NCBI GenBank assembly: GCA_963770765.1 | Contig: CAVYQS010000014.1 | Span: 62,001 to 126,000 of the forward strand | DNA length: 64,000 nucleotides | DNA from: CAVPCY01 sp963770765 | GTDB lineage: Bacteria > Actinomycetota > Coriobacteriia > Anaerosomatales > PHET01 | Direction: 5' to 3' | In this document: positions 46,534-55,257 of the stretch, one piece after another | Numbering within the stretch: the first letter of the stretch is position 1 | Layout: every line of letters begins with the position of its first letter | Program-made: the position numbers and the translations under genes | Notes under the pieces: generated by a model | What the model saw: the letters and a program-made list of their open reading frames with translations, nothing else | Databases searched by the model: none | Told to the model about the DNA's origin: nothing

Positions 46534-47342
46534 CCGTTCACCCCTCAGCAGCGGTCGAGCGGGTGGAGGTCCTCTCGAACGTCCGAGTAGCACCGGGAGT
46601 GGGATTGATCTCGCTCGCGGCACCGCGCTGTGCCGCGAGCATTCGACCCGGCCAGTTCGTGCATCTCCGGGTCTCGAAGCGCTCCGCCTACCTCCTGCGT
46701 CGTCCGTTCTCGGTTCACCGGGTCCGCGAGGACGCGATCGAGATCCTCTATCAGGTCCTGGGAGTGGGAACTCGCGACCTTGCGATGGTGAAGGCGGGGG
46801 ACACCGATATGGACATCGTCGGGCCTCTCGGCACCGGCTGGCGGATCCCCGAGTCGGCTCGGCACGCGCTGATCGTCACCGGGGGGCTCGGCGCGGCCCC
46901 CATGGGGATGCTCGCGGAGGAGCTGTCCCGCAGAGGTGTCGCGGCTGTGGCGGCGATGGGCGCTCCCTGTGCCGAACGGCTCGTCGCCCGCGACCTCCTC
47001 GACCGTGAGTGCCGCGCCACTCACGTCGCGACAGACGATGGCTCCGCTGGCGAGCACGGCTACGTGGTCGCGCTGAGCGAGCGGCTCCTCGCTTCCGAGC
47101 AGTTCGATATCGTGTACGCCTGCGGGCCTGAGATCATGCAGTCTATCGTCGCCGAGCAGGCGCGAGGGGCCGGTGTGGCCTGTCAGGTGTCCCTCGAGCG
47201 ACTCATGGCCTGCGGAATCGGGGCATGTTTGTCGTGTGTCGTCTCGACTATCGAAGGTCAGAAGCGCGCGTGCGTAGACGGACCCGTCTTCGATGCGCAG
47301 GAGGTGATCTGGAATGACTCGGAGATCCCGCCGAAGCACTAG
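46530..47342 (+). CDS. pyrK: Dihydroorotate dehydrogenase B electron-transfer subunit
   Basis: 270 residues. FAD and [2Fe-2S] subunit that passes electrons from PyrD to NAD+. FAD motif RRPFSVHRV (RxYS-like) and VTGGLGAAPMGMLAEEL for nucleotide. The [2Fe-2S] ligands are in ACGIGACLSCVV followed by ACVDGPVF: C-x4-C-x2-C-x11-C. The GTG lies in the carB end. A 105-base gap before pyrD is the largest inside the operon. Confidence 0.94.
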   Translation: MTVHPSAAVERVEVLSNVRVAPGVGLISLAAPRCAASIRPGQFVHLRVSKRSAYLLRRPFSVHRVREDAIEILYQVLGVGTRDLAMVKAGDTDMDIVGPLGTGWRIPESARHALIVTGGLGAAPMGMLAEELSRRGVAAVAAMGAPCAERLVARDLLDRECRATHVATDDGSAGEHGYVVALSERLLASEQFDIVYACGPEIMQSIVAEQARGAGVACQVSLERLMACGIGACLSCVVSTIEGQKRACVDGPVFDAQEVIWNDSEIPPKH

Positions 47343-47447
47343 GTCACTCGTGACGGCTGGCGATGGTCCGATCGGCTGCGTTCCGGCGCTTGTGACCAGA
47401 CCCGATGAACCCCGCACCGGTGGACCTGGCGGAGGGGCGGTGCGCCC

Positions 47448-48368
47448 GTGACCGTCGACCTCTCGGTTCAGCTCCCGGGGCTGACCCTCTCAAACCCCGT
47501 GATCACCGCATCCGGTACGTTCGCGTCAGGGCGAGAGTACGCGGCATTCATCGACATCACTCGGCTCGGTGCCATCGTCACCAAGGGCGTGTCTCCGGTC
47601 CCCTGGGCTGGCAACGCATCGCCACGCGTCGCCGAGACCGCGAGCGGGCTGCTGAACTCCATCGGTTTGCAGAATCCCGGGGTCGACGCCTTCTGCGTAC
47701 GAGATCTGGACTGGCTTGCGACCCACGCGGGCGGCGTGCCGGTGGTCGTGAACGTCTGCGGCCACTCTGAGCGCGACTACATCGCAGTCGTCGAGCGACT
47801 CGAGGCCGAACCGACCGTCGCAGCATACGAACTCAACATCAGCTGCCCCAACGTCGATGCCGGTGGCATGGCCTTCGGGACGACCTGCAGCGCAGCAGAG
47901 ATGATCGTGGGAGCGGTCAGGCGGCACACCCGCAGGCCGCTGCTCGTGAAGCTCAGTCCCAACGTGACCGACGTCACGGAGATCGCGCGCGCCGTCGAGT
48001 CCGCAGGGGCGGACGCGGTATCCCTCATCAACACGCTTCTCGGCATGGCGATCGACGCCGACACCAGGCGACCCAAGCTCGCCCGTGTGGTGGGCGGTCT
48101 GTCGGGCCCGGCGATCAAGCCCGTCGCCTTGCGTGTGGTGTGGCAGGTGTCGAAGGCGGTGAGCATCCCTATCGTGGGGATGGGCGGCATCAGCACAGCC
48201 GAGGACGCGGTCGAGTTTCTGCTTGCCGGCGCGTCCGCGGTCGCTGTGGGTACCGCCAACTTCGTCGACCCGTCTGCCACCACGCGCATTCTGGATGGTC
48301 TGATCTCGTGGTGCGAGTCACACGGGATCGTGCGCGTCGCGGATCTCATCGGAGCTTTGGAGGAGTGA
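47448..48368 (+). CDS. pyrD: Dihydroorotate dehydrogenase, class 1B catalytic subunit
   Basis: 306 residues, FMN TIM barrel, oxidises dihydroorotate to orotate. SGTFASGREYAAF; the catalytic Cys in ELNISCPNVDAGG is the class 1 base, in place of the Ser of class 2; VGMGGISTAEDAVEFLLAGA binds FMN phosphate. PyrK upstream makes it the NAD-linked 1B type, usable without oxygen or quinone. GTG start. Confidence 0.95.
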   Translation: MTVDLSVQLPGLTLSNPVITASGTFASGREYAAFIDITRLGAIVTKGVSPVPWAGNASPRVAETASGLLNSIGLQNPGVDAFCVRDLDWLATHAGGVPVVVNVCGHSERDYIAVVERLEAEPTVAAYELNISCPNVDAGGMAFGTTCSAAEMIVGAVRRHTRRPLLVKLSPNVTDVTEIARAVESAGADAVSLINTLLGMAIDADTRRPKLARVVGGLSGPAIKPVALRVVWQVSKAVSIPIVGMGGISTAEDAVEFLLAGASAVAVGTANFVDPSATTRILDGLISWCESHGIVRVADLIGALEE

Positions 48369-48373
48369 ACGCA

Positions 48374-49096
48374 ATGAGTCAGCTCTCGGCGCGCGATCGT
48401 CTGATCGTCGCTCTGGATCTCGATGAGTACCGATCGATGGAACTCGCTCGCGTCCTCACCGGCGAGGTGACGTGGGTCAAGGTGGGTATGACGCTGTTCT
48501 ACGAATGCGGGCCTCGGATCGTTTCCGAGCTGCGCGCGATGGGGTTCGCCGTATTCCTCGATCTGAAGCTGAACGACATCCCGCATCAGGTCGCCGGGGC
48601 GGCTGAGGTCGTGGGCGCGCTGGGCGCCGGCATGCTGACCGTGCATGCGAGTGGTGGCCAGGACATGATCACCGCAGCCGTCGAGGGAGCAAGGATCGGT
48701 GCCGCTATCGCGCACGTCGAGCCCCCGGCGATTCTTGCGGTCACCGTGCTGACAAGCATGAACCGGGCGACACTCAGTTCGGTCGGCGTGACCGATGAAG
48801 TCGAGGACCAGGTCACCCGCCTTGCGCTGCTCGCTCATGCAGGCGGAGCGGGAGGCGTCGTGTGCTCGCCGCACGAAGCCGCGCGCATGCGCACGGTGGT
48901 GGGCGACCTCGCGCTGGTCGTCACCCCTGGTGTGCGTCCCACGGGTGCGAGTTCGGAGGACCAGTCACGCGTGGCGACGCCGCACTCAGCAGTGACCGCC
49001 GGCGCCTCACATGTCGTGGTTGGCAGGCCGATCTCCTCTTCAGCGAACCCGGTGGGAACCGTTCGAGAGATCATCGCTGAGATGGAAGGGATGTAG
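48374..49096 (+). CDS. pyrF: Orotidine-5'-phosphate decarboxylase
   Basis: 240 residues, type 1 OMP decarboxylase, makes UMP. Start IVALDLDEYRSM, and the catalytic tetrad FLDLKLNDIPHQV (D-x-K-x2-D). Phosphate loop is VTPGVRPTGASSEDQSRVATP with VVGRPISSSANP, quoted in parts. ATG 48374, six bases after pyrD with GGAGG overlapping the pyrD end. Confidence 0.95.
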   Translation: MSQLSARDRLIVALDLDEYRSMELARVLTGEVTWVKVGMTLFYECGPRIVSELRAMGFAVFLDLKLNDIPHQVAGAAEVVGALGAGMLTVHASGGQDMITAAVEGARIGAAIAHVEPPAILAVTVLTSMNRATLSSVGVTDEVEDQVTRLALLAHAGGAGGVVCSPHEAARMRTVVGDLALVVTPGVRPTGASSEDQSRVATPHSAVTAGASHVVVGRPISSSANPVGTVREIIAEMEGM

Positions 49097-49097
49097 C

Positions 49098-49685
49098 ATG
49101 ACTGACGTACTCACCGACGCACAGGTTCTCGATGCCCTTCACGCGGTTCACGCCGTGCGAAGCGGTCACTTCGTTCTCACGAGCGGCCGTCACAGTGATT
49201 CCTATGTTCAGTGCGCGCGCATTCTCGAGGACCCCGCGCTCACCACATCGCTTGCGCACACCGCCGTGGCACGTCTGCCGAAGGGTCTCGACATCGACCT
49301 CGTGGCCGCGCCGGCTGTCGGCGGACTGATCATCGGGTTCGCTGTCGCACAAGCCCTCGGGGTCAGGTTCATCTTCAGCGAGCGCGCGGATGGCCGCATG
49401 GTGTTCCGCCGTTCCTTCGCAGTTCAACCGGGGCAGCGTGTGCTTGTTGTAGAAGACGTGGTCACGACGGGTGGGAGCGTCGGCGAAGTGATCGAACTCG
49501 TCGAGTCGGCAGGCGGCGAGGTCGTCGGCGTGGTCTCTCTGATCGACAGGGGAGGCGAGAAGGCCTTCTCGGCGGACTACTGGCCTGTCCTTCGACTTGA
49601 AGTCGAGTCTTGGAGCGCTTCGGAGTGCGGCCTGTGTGCGGCGAGCGTCGCTGTCGACTCGCCGGGTTCTCGTCGGCTTGGCTGA
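49098..49685 (+). CDS. pyrE: Orotate phosphoribosyltransferase
   Basis: 195 residues. Adds PRPP to orotate. Orotate loop LTSGRHSDSYVQCARI; PRPP motif VLVVEDVVTTGGSVGEVIELV (in part EDVVTTGGS). It resembles the PyrE subgroup that has a slightly longer C-terminus with CGLCAAS. Last gene of the operon; no clear terminator follows, but a new promoter lies at 49692. Confidence 0.94.
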   Translation: MTDVLTDAQVLDALHAVHAVRSGHFVLTSGRHSDSYVQCARILEDPALTTSLAHTAVARLPKGLDIDLVAAPAVGGLIIGFAVAQALGVRFIFSERADGRMVFRRSFAVQPGQRVLVVEDVVTTGGSVGEVIELVESAGGEVVGVVSLIDRGGEKAFSADYWPVLRLEVESWSASECGLCAASVAVDSPGSRRLG

Positions 49686-49691
49686 AAAGTG

Positions 49692-49720
49692 TTGGCATTA
49701 CTGCAGGTCAGGCGTAGGAT
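49692..49720 (+). promoter_or_regulatory. Promoter of the mihF-gmk-rpoZ run
   Basis: TTGGCA (49692-49697), 17 bases, TAGGAT (49715-49720). It lies just after pyrE and gives a leader of about 80 bases before mihF. Confidence 0.6.
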
Positions 49721-49805
49721 AGAGCGCGATTCACAGGCGCTTACGCCGTCTCTCGGAGGGAGGGCCGGCGTCATCGCTGCCCCGCCAGAATGACGAGGAG
49801 GAACC

Positions 49806-50114
49806 ATGGCACTTCCGAACCTGTCGCCGGAGGACCGGGCAAAGGCTCTCGCCAAGGCGGCCGAAGCTCGCCAGAAGCGAGCCGAGTACCGCGCGCAGAT
49901 CAAGGCCGGCAAGATGTCGTTCGCCGACGTAATGAAGAAGTCCGATGACCCCATCGTTGCTCGCATGAAGGTCTCCACCCTGCTCGAGTCGCTTCCGGGC
50001 TACGGCAAGGCCAAAGCCGCGAAGCTCATGGAAGAGCTCGAGATCTCCGAGAGCCGTCGCGTGCAGGGCTTGGGCGCCCGTCAGCGTGCCGCGCTCATGG
50101 AGCGCCTCGGCTAG
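49806..50114 (+). CDS. mihF: Integration host factor, actinobacterial type (mIHF)
   Basis: 102 residues. The N-terminal helix is basic and Ala-rich (EDRAKALAKAAEARQKRAEYR). A helix-two-turns-helix follows: ESLPGYGKAKAAKLMEELEI with SRRVQGLGARQRAAL, quoted in parts. It is a nucleoid protein that bends DNA, unrelated to E. coli IHF. The order mihF-gmk-rpoZ is a mark of Actinomycetota and the best taxonomic clue in the window. ATG at 49806 follows GAGGAGG. Confidence 0.94.
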   Translation: MALPNLSPEDRAKALAKAAEARQKRAEYRAQIKAGKMSFADVMKKSDDPIVARMKVSTLLESLPGYGKAKAAKLMEELEISESRRVQGLGARQRAALMERLG

Positions 50115-50723
50115 GTGCTGTCAGACCGCGAACCTCAACCGAACACGACTCGACGGACCGGTCACCTCTTCATCGTGTCCGGTCCGTCAGGTGCGGGAAA
50201 AGGAACCCTCGTCGCAGAGCTCCTTCGACGGGTGCCAGACACGTGGGCGTCGGTTTCCGTGACGACACGGCCGCCAAGAGCGGGTGAGTCTGAGGGTGAA
50301 CACTACTTCTTCGTTGATGATGCGCGGTTCGACGAGCTCATCGCAACGGGCGGGCTCTTGGAATGGGCCGAGGTTCACGGCAACCGGTACGGCACGCCGT
50401 GCGTTGCGGTCACCGAGATGGTCGAGAGCGGTCGGCAGGTGATTCTGGAGATCGACCCCCAGGGCGCGTTCCAGGTAAGGGACCTCATGCCGGAGAGCAT
50501 TCTGCTATTCATCCGGCCGCCGTCGCTCGAGGAGCTCAGGCGTCGTCTACGCAACCGCAGCAGCGAGACAGATCAACAGGTTGCGGAGAGGATGAGGACC
50601 GCCGAGAGGGAACTCGAGCTTGTGGGCACGTACGACCATGTGGTAATAAACGACGACGTTGCGCGAGCCACCGAAGAGCTCGTGGCAATCATCGATTCAT
50701 ACGCCAACGACGAGGAGTCGTGA
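50115..50723 (+). CDS. gmk: Guanylate kinase
   Basis: 202 residues. GMP to GDP. P-loop SGPSGAGKGTLVAEL; GMP-binding SVTTRPPRAGESEGEHYFF; the lid region LRNRSSETDQQVAERM. The first 12 residues before LFIVSGPSG are an extension. GTG abuts the mihF stop. Confidence 0.95.
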   Translation: MLSDREPQPNTTRRTGHLFIVSGPSGAGKGTLVAELLRRVPDTWASVSVTTRPPRAGESEGEHYFFVDDARFDELIATGGLLEWAEVHGNRYGTPCVAVTEMVESGRQVILEIDPQGAFQVRDLMPESILLFIRPPSLEELRRRLRNRSSETDQQVAERMRTAERELELVGTYDHVVINDDVARATEELVAIIDSYANDEES

Positions 50724-50727
50724 CCAG

Positions 50728-50979
50728 ATGTCTGTGATCAACCCGCCCATCGATGACCTGCTTGCCAAGGTCGACTCGAAGTACACGCTGTGTATCGTCG
50801 CGTCGAAGCGCGCCCGCCAGATCAACGACATGATCCATGGTGTCCGCGACCAGGCGCTGCTCACGATGCCCACGAGCGAGATCGCGAAGTTGACGAGCAC
50901 CAAGCCGCTCTCGCTCTCCATGGATGAGATCGCGGGCGGCGACGTCGCCTACGAGCGCACCAAGGATGGCTACAAGTAG
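50728..50979 (+). CDS. rpoZ: RNA polymerase omega subunit
   Basis: 83 residues. Starts INPPIDDLLAKVDSKYTLCI and has ASKRARQINDM, the conserved omega motif that contacts beta-prime. The C-terminal segment is short. ATG 50728 follows GAGGAGTCG in the end of gmk. Confidence 0.93.
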   Translation: MSVINPPIDDLLAKVDSKYTLCIVASKRARQINDMIHGVRDQALLTMPTSEIAKLTSTKPLSLSMDEIAGGDVAYERTKDGYK

Positions 50980-50996
50980 CATTGGGAACGGACGCC

Positions 50997-52275
50997 ATGT
51001 GCGAGCGCGTCTGCCTCGTCGCGTATCACGAGATCAGCCTCAAGGGCCGTAACCGGACTCAGTTCGAGCGCCGACTCCAAGACAACTTGGACGCGGCGCT
51101 CGTGACGTTTCCGGTCGGCCGGACAGAGCGCGCGGCGTCCCGTCTCGCGGTCCCTGTGCTTGATGACTCACGCGCAGACGAGGTCGCTGATCGCATAGCG
51201 GAGATCCCGGGAGTCGGGACGGTCGCCGTCTGCTACCGCGTCTCGCAAGACCCGGACGTGATGGAGCAGCACGGCGCTTCGTGCTCTTCTCGAGGCAGGG
51301 CCGATACGTTCTTTCAAAGTCGAGTCCAAGCGCTCCAACACCGACTACGTCGAAGGCAGTCTCGACATCAACCGCCGCATCGGGGCCTTTCTCGGGGCGC
51401 ATACCGAAGCGGTGGTCGACCTGACGCGTCCGGACGTGGTGATCGGAGTCACGGTCACGAAAGGGGCGACGTACGTCTTCAGCCGCCGGATCCTCGGCGT
51501 GGGAGGGTTGCCGGTCGGCTCAGCCGGAACCGTGGTCTCGCTGCTTTCAAGCGGTATCGACTCACCGGTGTCGACGTGGCGGATGATCCGGCGTGGCGCC
51601 GTCGCTGTGGGTGTGCACTTCTCGGGGCGACCGCAGGTCGGAGGCGCGAGTGAGCGGATCGTCGCTGAGATCGGTGAGGTGCTGCAGCGCACGGGTGGGC
51701 TGGGTCGCATCTATGTGGTCCCCTTCGGCGACCTGCAGAAGGAGATCTCGCTGTCGTCGCCGCCCGACCTGAGAGTACTGCTCTATCGCAGGCTCATGAT
51801 TCGCGTGTCCGAGGTCATCGCCCGCGTCGAGAGAGGCCGGGCGTTGGTGACCGGAGAGTCTCTCGGCCAGGTGGCGAGCCAGACGCTCGAGAACATCGCG
51901 GCCGTCGACGAAGCAGCCACGATGCCCGTCCTGCGCCCGCTCATCGGTTCGGACAAGCTCGAGATCATGGCCGAGGCCCGACGGATCGGGACCTATGATC
52001 TGTCGATCCAGGACGCCGATGATTGCTGCACTCTGTTCATGCCGAGGAACCCTGAGACCCACGCACGGCTCGACGTCGTCCTGAACGCGTGGGAAGCCTT
52101 GCCCGTGGAGCGCATGGTCTCCGACGCCATCGCGTCGCTCGAGTGGATCGACTACCGCAGCCCCGGCTACCGTCCGCCGCGCCAGTGGCCCACGCCGGTC
52201 GGGGCATCCGGCTCGAGTGTCGTATCCACCGAGAGAGCCGTTCACGAGAGGGCGGTCGCGGACGATGGCGGGTGA
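50997..52275 (+). CDS. thiI: tRNA 4-thiouridine synthase ThiI, with a one-base frameshift
   Basis: The first frame gives NFLD/THUMP residues: YHEISLKGRNRTQFERRL and AEIPGVGTVAVCYRVSQD. It leaves the family after DVMEQ near 51269. The +1 frame then reads TALRALLEAGPIRSFKVES and KRSNTDYVEGSLDINRRIG, the end of THUMP. The PP-loop is SLLSSGIDSPVSTWRM; GESLGQVASQTLENI and DDCCTLFMPRNPETH (a ThiI Cys site) follow. One extra base near 51270 restores about 425 residues. There is no C-terminal rhodanese domain, so sulfur comes from a desulfurase by another route. It thiolates U8 of tRNA and may serve thiamin synthesis. Overlaps the next gene by 11 bases. Confidence 0.88.
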
Positions 52276-53422
52276 CCGACTGCGCATCCTGGCCTTGGAG
52301 CCCTACTACGGTGGAAGCCACCGCGCGGTACTCGATGGCCTCACTGAAGCGGTCGATGCCGACTGGACGCTCCTCACGCTTCCGGCTCGCAAGTGGAAGT
52401 GGCGCATGCGAGGAGCTGCGATCACCATGGCCCAGCGCGCTCGAGAACTCGTCGATCAGGGGCTCGCAGTCGATGCTGCCGCACCCTGCGCGCCGTTCGA
52501 CATCGTCTTCGCTTCGACCTTCGTGAACCTCGCCGAGTTTCGAGGCCTCGCGGGACCCGCGTACGCCCTCACTCCGGCGGTCGTCTACTTCCACGAGAAT
52601 CAGCTCGTCTATCCCACGAGACACACCGCCGAGTGGGACTACCAGTTCCCGCTCACCAACATCACCACCGCGCTGAGCGCCGATGAGTGCGTCTTCAACA
52701 CTCAGTGGAACCTCGACTCCTTCCTTGAGGCGATCCCGGGCTTCTTCCGCGAGTTCCCGGACCATCGGCCACAGGGGGTCGCCGCCGCGATCTCCGGGAA
52801 GTCGTCTGTGCTCGCCCCGCCCTTCGATCCCGCCGTGCTCGACGCCGTCGCGCCGCATCGCGGACCCCGATGTCGCATCGTCTGGCCCCACCGCTGGGAG
52901 CACGACAAGAACCCCGAGGAGTTCTTCTCGGCAGTCATGCAGCTGGCTGGCGAAGGGCTGGACTTCGAGGTCGCGGTCGCGGGGCAGAGTTTCCGCGAGA
53001 CCGAGGGGCTGATGCGCGAGGCTGCTCACGCGCTCGGCGATCGCCTCGTCCACTGCGCCGAGCCTGAAAGCCGTGCGGCCTATGCAGAGCTGCTGGCCAG
53101 CGCGGACGTGGCGGTATCGACAGCTGAGAACGAGTTCTTCGGGATCGCGATGGTGGAGGCCTGCTACTGCGGCGCACATCCGCTCGTTCCTGACCGGCTC
53201 GCCTATCCCGAGATCTATCCCCGCGCGTTCCGTTACGACGGCGCCGATCAGTTGGTGGCGCGCCTGCGCGCTCTGATCTCACAGCGGCCTTCCGTGGGCG
53301 GAGCTCGCGGCCTGGCCGAACAGTTCACGCTGCCCCGTCTCGCACCAGCGTACGCGCAGCTGTTCTCACGCGTCGCCGCCGCAGCGTCGACGGGACGACG
53401 GGTTAGAGGGCGGGGTCTCTGA
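52265..53422 (+). CDS. tRNA-queuosine alpha-mannosyltransferase-like glycosyltransferase
   Basis: 385 residues. Begins ILALEPYYGGSHRAVLDGL, the hallmark of the GTDC1/QTMAN family (DUF3524). ARKWKWRMRGAAITMAQ, YFHENQLVYP, and DYQFPLTNITTALSAD also fit. The C-terminal GT-B half has VWPHRWEHDKNPEEFF and AENEFFGIAMVEACYCGAHPLVP in parts. The family adds mannose to queuosine in tRNA-Asp in animals; bacterial members are tRNA-linked by context only. Following thiI directly supports a tRNA role. ATG 52265. Confidence 0.75.
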   Translation: MAGDRLRILALEPYYGGSHRAVLDGLTEAVDADWTLLTLPARKWKWRMRGAAITMAQRARELVDQGLAVDAAAPCAPFDIVFASTFVNLAEFRGLAGPAYALTPAVVYFHENQLVYPTRHTAEWDYQFPLTNITTALSADECVFNTQWNLDSFLEAIPGFFREFPDHRPQGVAAAISGKSSVLAPPFDPAVLDAVAPHRGPRCRIVWPHRWEHDKNPEEFFSAVMQLAGEGLDFEVAVAGQSFRETEGLMREAAHALGDRLVHCAEPESRAAYAELLASADVAVSTAENEFFGIAMVEACYCGAHPLVPDRLAYPEIYPRAFRYDGADQLVARLRALISQRPSVGGARGLAEQFTLPRLAPAYAQLFSRVAAAASTGRRVRGRGL

Positions 53423-53451
53423 CCGAAGGAGCGTGCCGCCGATCGTGCCGC

Positions 53452-53962
53452 TCATCGGTCCAGCAGCCGCACCATGCTCTCGCCGAACTGTTCGGCGGAG
53501 TGCGGCCCGTTCGCGGTCACGATCCTGCCGTCGACCGCGACCGCGTCGGGCGTCCAGAAGGCGCCGTGCGCGCGCAGATCGGCTTCTTGAGACGGGAAGG
53601 CGGTCGCCCTGATGCCGTCAAGCAGTCCTGCGCGTGCGAGTATCGACGGCGCGATGCAGATGGCACCCAGCACGGCCCCGCTCGAGCAGCGTCCGCCGGG
53701 CCAGGAGGTGTGCCTCGGGATCATCGAAGAAGATGGCGGCTCCCGCGCCACCGATGAAGGCGACAGCATCCCATTCGACGTCGAGCGCATCGTGCAACGA
53801 CATCTGCGCCTGGGCGCGCAGGCCGAGCTTTCCTGTCGCCTCGCCGGGGGCGACGCTCGCGGTGGTCACCGTGAACCCCGCTGATTCGAGCACCCGTTTC
53901 GGCTCGGCGTATTCCTCATCGCGAAATGTCTCCTGCGCGATGACGAGCAGTGCTGATTTCAT
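53452..53962 (-). pseudogene. DJ-1/PfpI family gene with a frameshift
   Basis: Starts at ATG (53962): MKSALLVIAQETFRDEEYAEP, with FIGGAGAAIFFDDPEAHLLA. At about 53680 the frame changes, and the +1 frame resumes with GAVLGAICIAPSILARAGLL. That includes the nucleophilic Cys elbow (AICIAP) of the DJ-1/PfpI fold, ending TANGPHSAEQFGESMVRLL. Repaired length is about 169 residues. Family members are deglycase/protease-like or stress proteins. Only one indel separates it from an intact gene, so it may be functional. It converges on the mannosyltransferase gene. Confidence 0.7.
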
Positions 53963-54076
53963 GAAGACGCCTTTCGATGGTTGACCGCGCATGCACCGCG
54001 ATTCTACTCTCGCTGAGGTCCGCAACCGAGTGTGACGCGAACCTCAAGGCACCATCACCACTCCGAGGAGTCGCAG

Positions 54077-55114
54077 TTGACGAATCCCGAACCTCCCTCC
54101 GACACGACGTCGACGTCAGTGAGGGTCCGTGACCTCATCACGAGCCGATGGTTCGTCAAGTCGGCGTTCCTGGCGTTCTTCCTCTTCTCGGTGGTGCAAC
54201 TGCTCAGGTTCGAGCGCTGGGCGAGAGGCGAGGGGCCGTTCGTGCCGCGGCCCGAGGCGGTCGCGGGCATTCTGCCCATCGGGCATTTCACGAGCTTCTT
54301 CGGCTGGATCAAGGGCGGTGGCTGGGACTTCATCCTGCCTGCGGGCCTGGTGATCATACTGATGTCCCTCGCGGTCTCGCTGCTGTTCAAGCGCGGCATG
54401 TGTGGCTGGATCTGCCCTGTCGGCACCATCTGGGAGGCGTTCGCTGCGTTGGGGCGTCGCCTCTTCGGACGCAACATCCGCGTGTGGCGCTGGCTCGACC
54501 TTCTTGGCAGGGCCTTTCGCTATGTGCTCGCAGCCGCGTTCGTCGCCGCGCTGCTCGCGGTCTCGGTCGAAGAGGCCGTGGCCTTCCGCGAGCTGCCGTA
54601 CATGTGGATCGCCGACCTCAAGATCATCCATCTCATGGCCGAGCCCGGGTTCTTGATGGCGGCGGGATTCGCAGCGCTGCTCAGCGTCGTCTTCGGACCG
54701 GTCTGGTGTCGGTATCTGTGCCCCTTGGGCGGCCTCTACTCGGCCGTGGGCATCGCGTCGCCGTGTGCTGTCGAACGCAACGCCGAGACGTGCATCGACT
54801 GTCACAACTGCAGCAAGAGCTGCCACGCTTTCGTCGAACCGGAGAAGATGCAGCGCGTCTGGGCCCCCGAGTGCGATGGCTGCATGGACTGCGTGAAGGT
54901 CTGTCCCGTCGAGGGCTGTCTCGAGGCCAAGGCGTTCTCACGTACCACCATCGCCCCGTGGGTGTGGCCACTGCTCGTGGTCGGCCTCTGGCTCATCATC
55001 TTCGGGTTCGCCAAGGCGACCGCGAATTGGGACTCCCGCGTGCCTCCAGCCCTCTACCGGCAGGTGATCCAGTCCGGCCTGATCGAACAGGATACGCGGG
55101 GCTTTCTCGAGTAG
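54077..55114 (+). CDS. NapH/CcoG-like membrane polyferredoxin
   Basis: 345 residues from TTG 54077, six bases after GAGGAG; a longer GTG start at 54032 is possible. About five transmembrane helices carry two CxxxCP motifs facing the same side: CGWICPVGTIWE and CRYLCPLGGLYS. Two 4Fe-4S clusters lie in a soluble loop: CIDCHNCSKSCHAF and CDGCMDCVKVCPVEGC. This is the NapH/NosR-C/RnfB-like electron carrier layout used to move electrons from quinol or ferredoxin across or along the membrane. No partner reductase is next to it, so the pathway is unknown. The next gene starts 143 bases later. Confidence 0.8.
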   Translation: MTNPEPPSDTTSTSVRVRDLITSRWFVKSAFLAFFLFSVVQLLRFERWARGEGPFVPRPEAVAGILPIGHFTSFFGWIKGGGWDFILPAGLVIILMSLAVSLLFKRGMCGWICPVGTIWEAFAALGRRLFGRNIRVWRWLDLLGRAFRYVLAAAFVAALLAVSVEEAVAFRELPYMWIADLKIIHLMAEPGFLMAAGFAALLSVVFGPVWCRYLCPLGGLYSAVGIASPCAVERNAETCIDCHNCSKSCHAFVEPEKMQRVWAPECDGCMDCVKVCPVEGCLEAKAFSRTTIAPWVWPLLVVGLWLIIFGFAKATANWDSRVPPALYRQVIQSGLIEQDTRGFLE

Positions 55115-55187
55115 TCACCCACCGCCGGCCGCCCTCTGCACGTGCCGTCGGCGCGTGAGCGCGATGCCGCTCGGAGCGAATGGGTGA

Positions 55188-55212
55188 TAGACTGTGTACA
55201 AGTTTGTGTACA
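55188..55212. promoter_or_regulatory. Tandem TGTGTACA repeats at a candidate promoter
   Basis: TGTGTACA occurs at 55193-55200 and 55205-55212, 12 bases apart, each holding the palindrome TGTACA. The first overlaps a TAGACT -10-like hexamer (55188-55193). The layout suggests a repressor site over the start of the aminotransferase transcript. Confidence 0.45.
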
Positions 55213-55257
55213 GAGTCGTGACCGGGGTGCGAATCCCAATCCGAGAGGGGACCGTCC

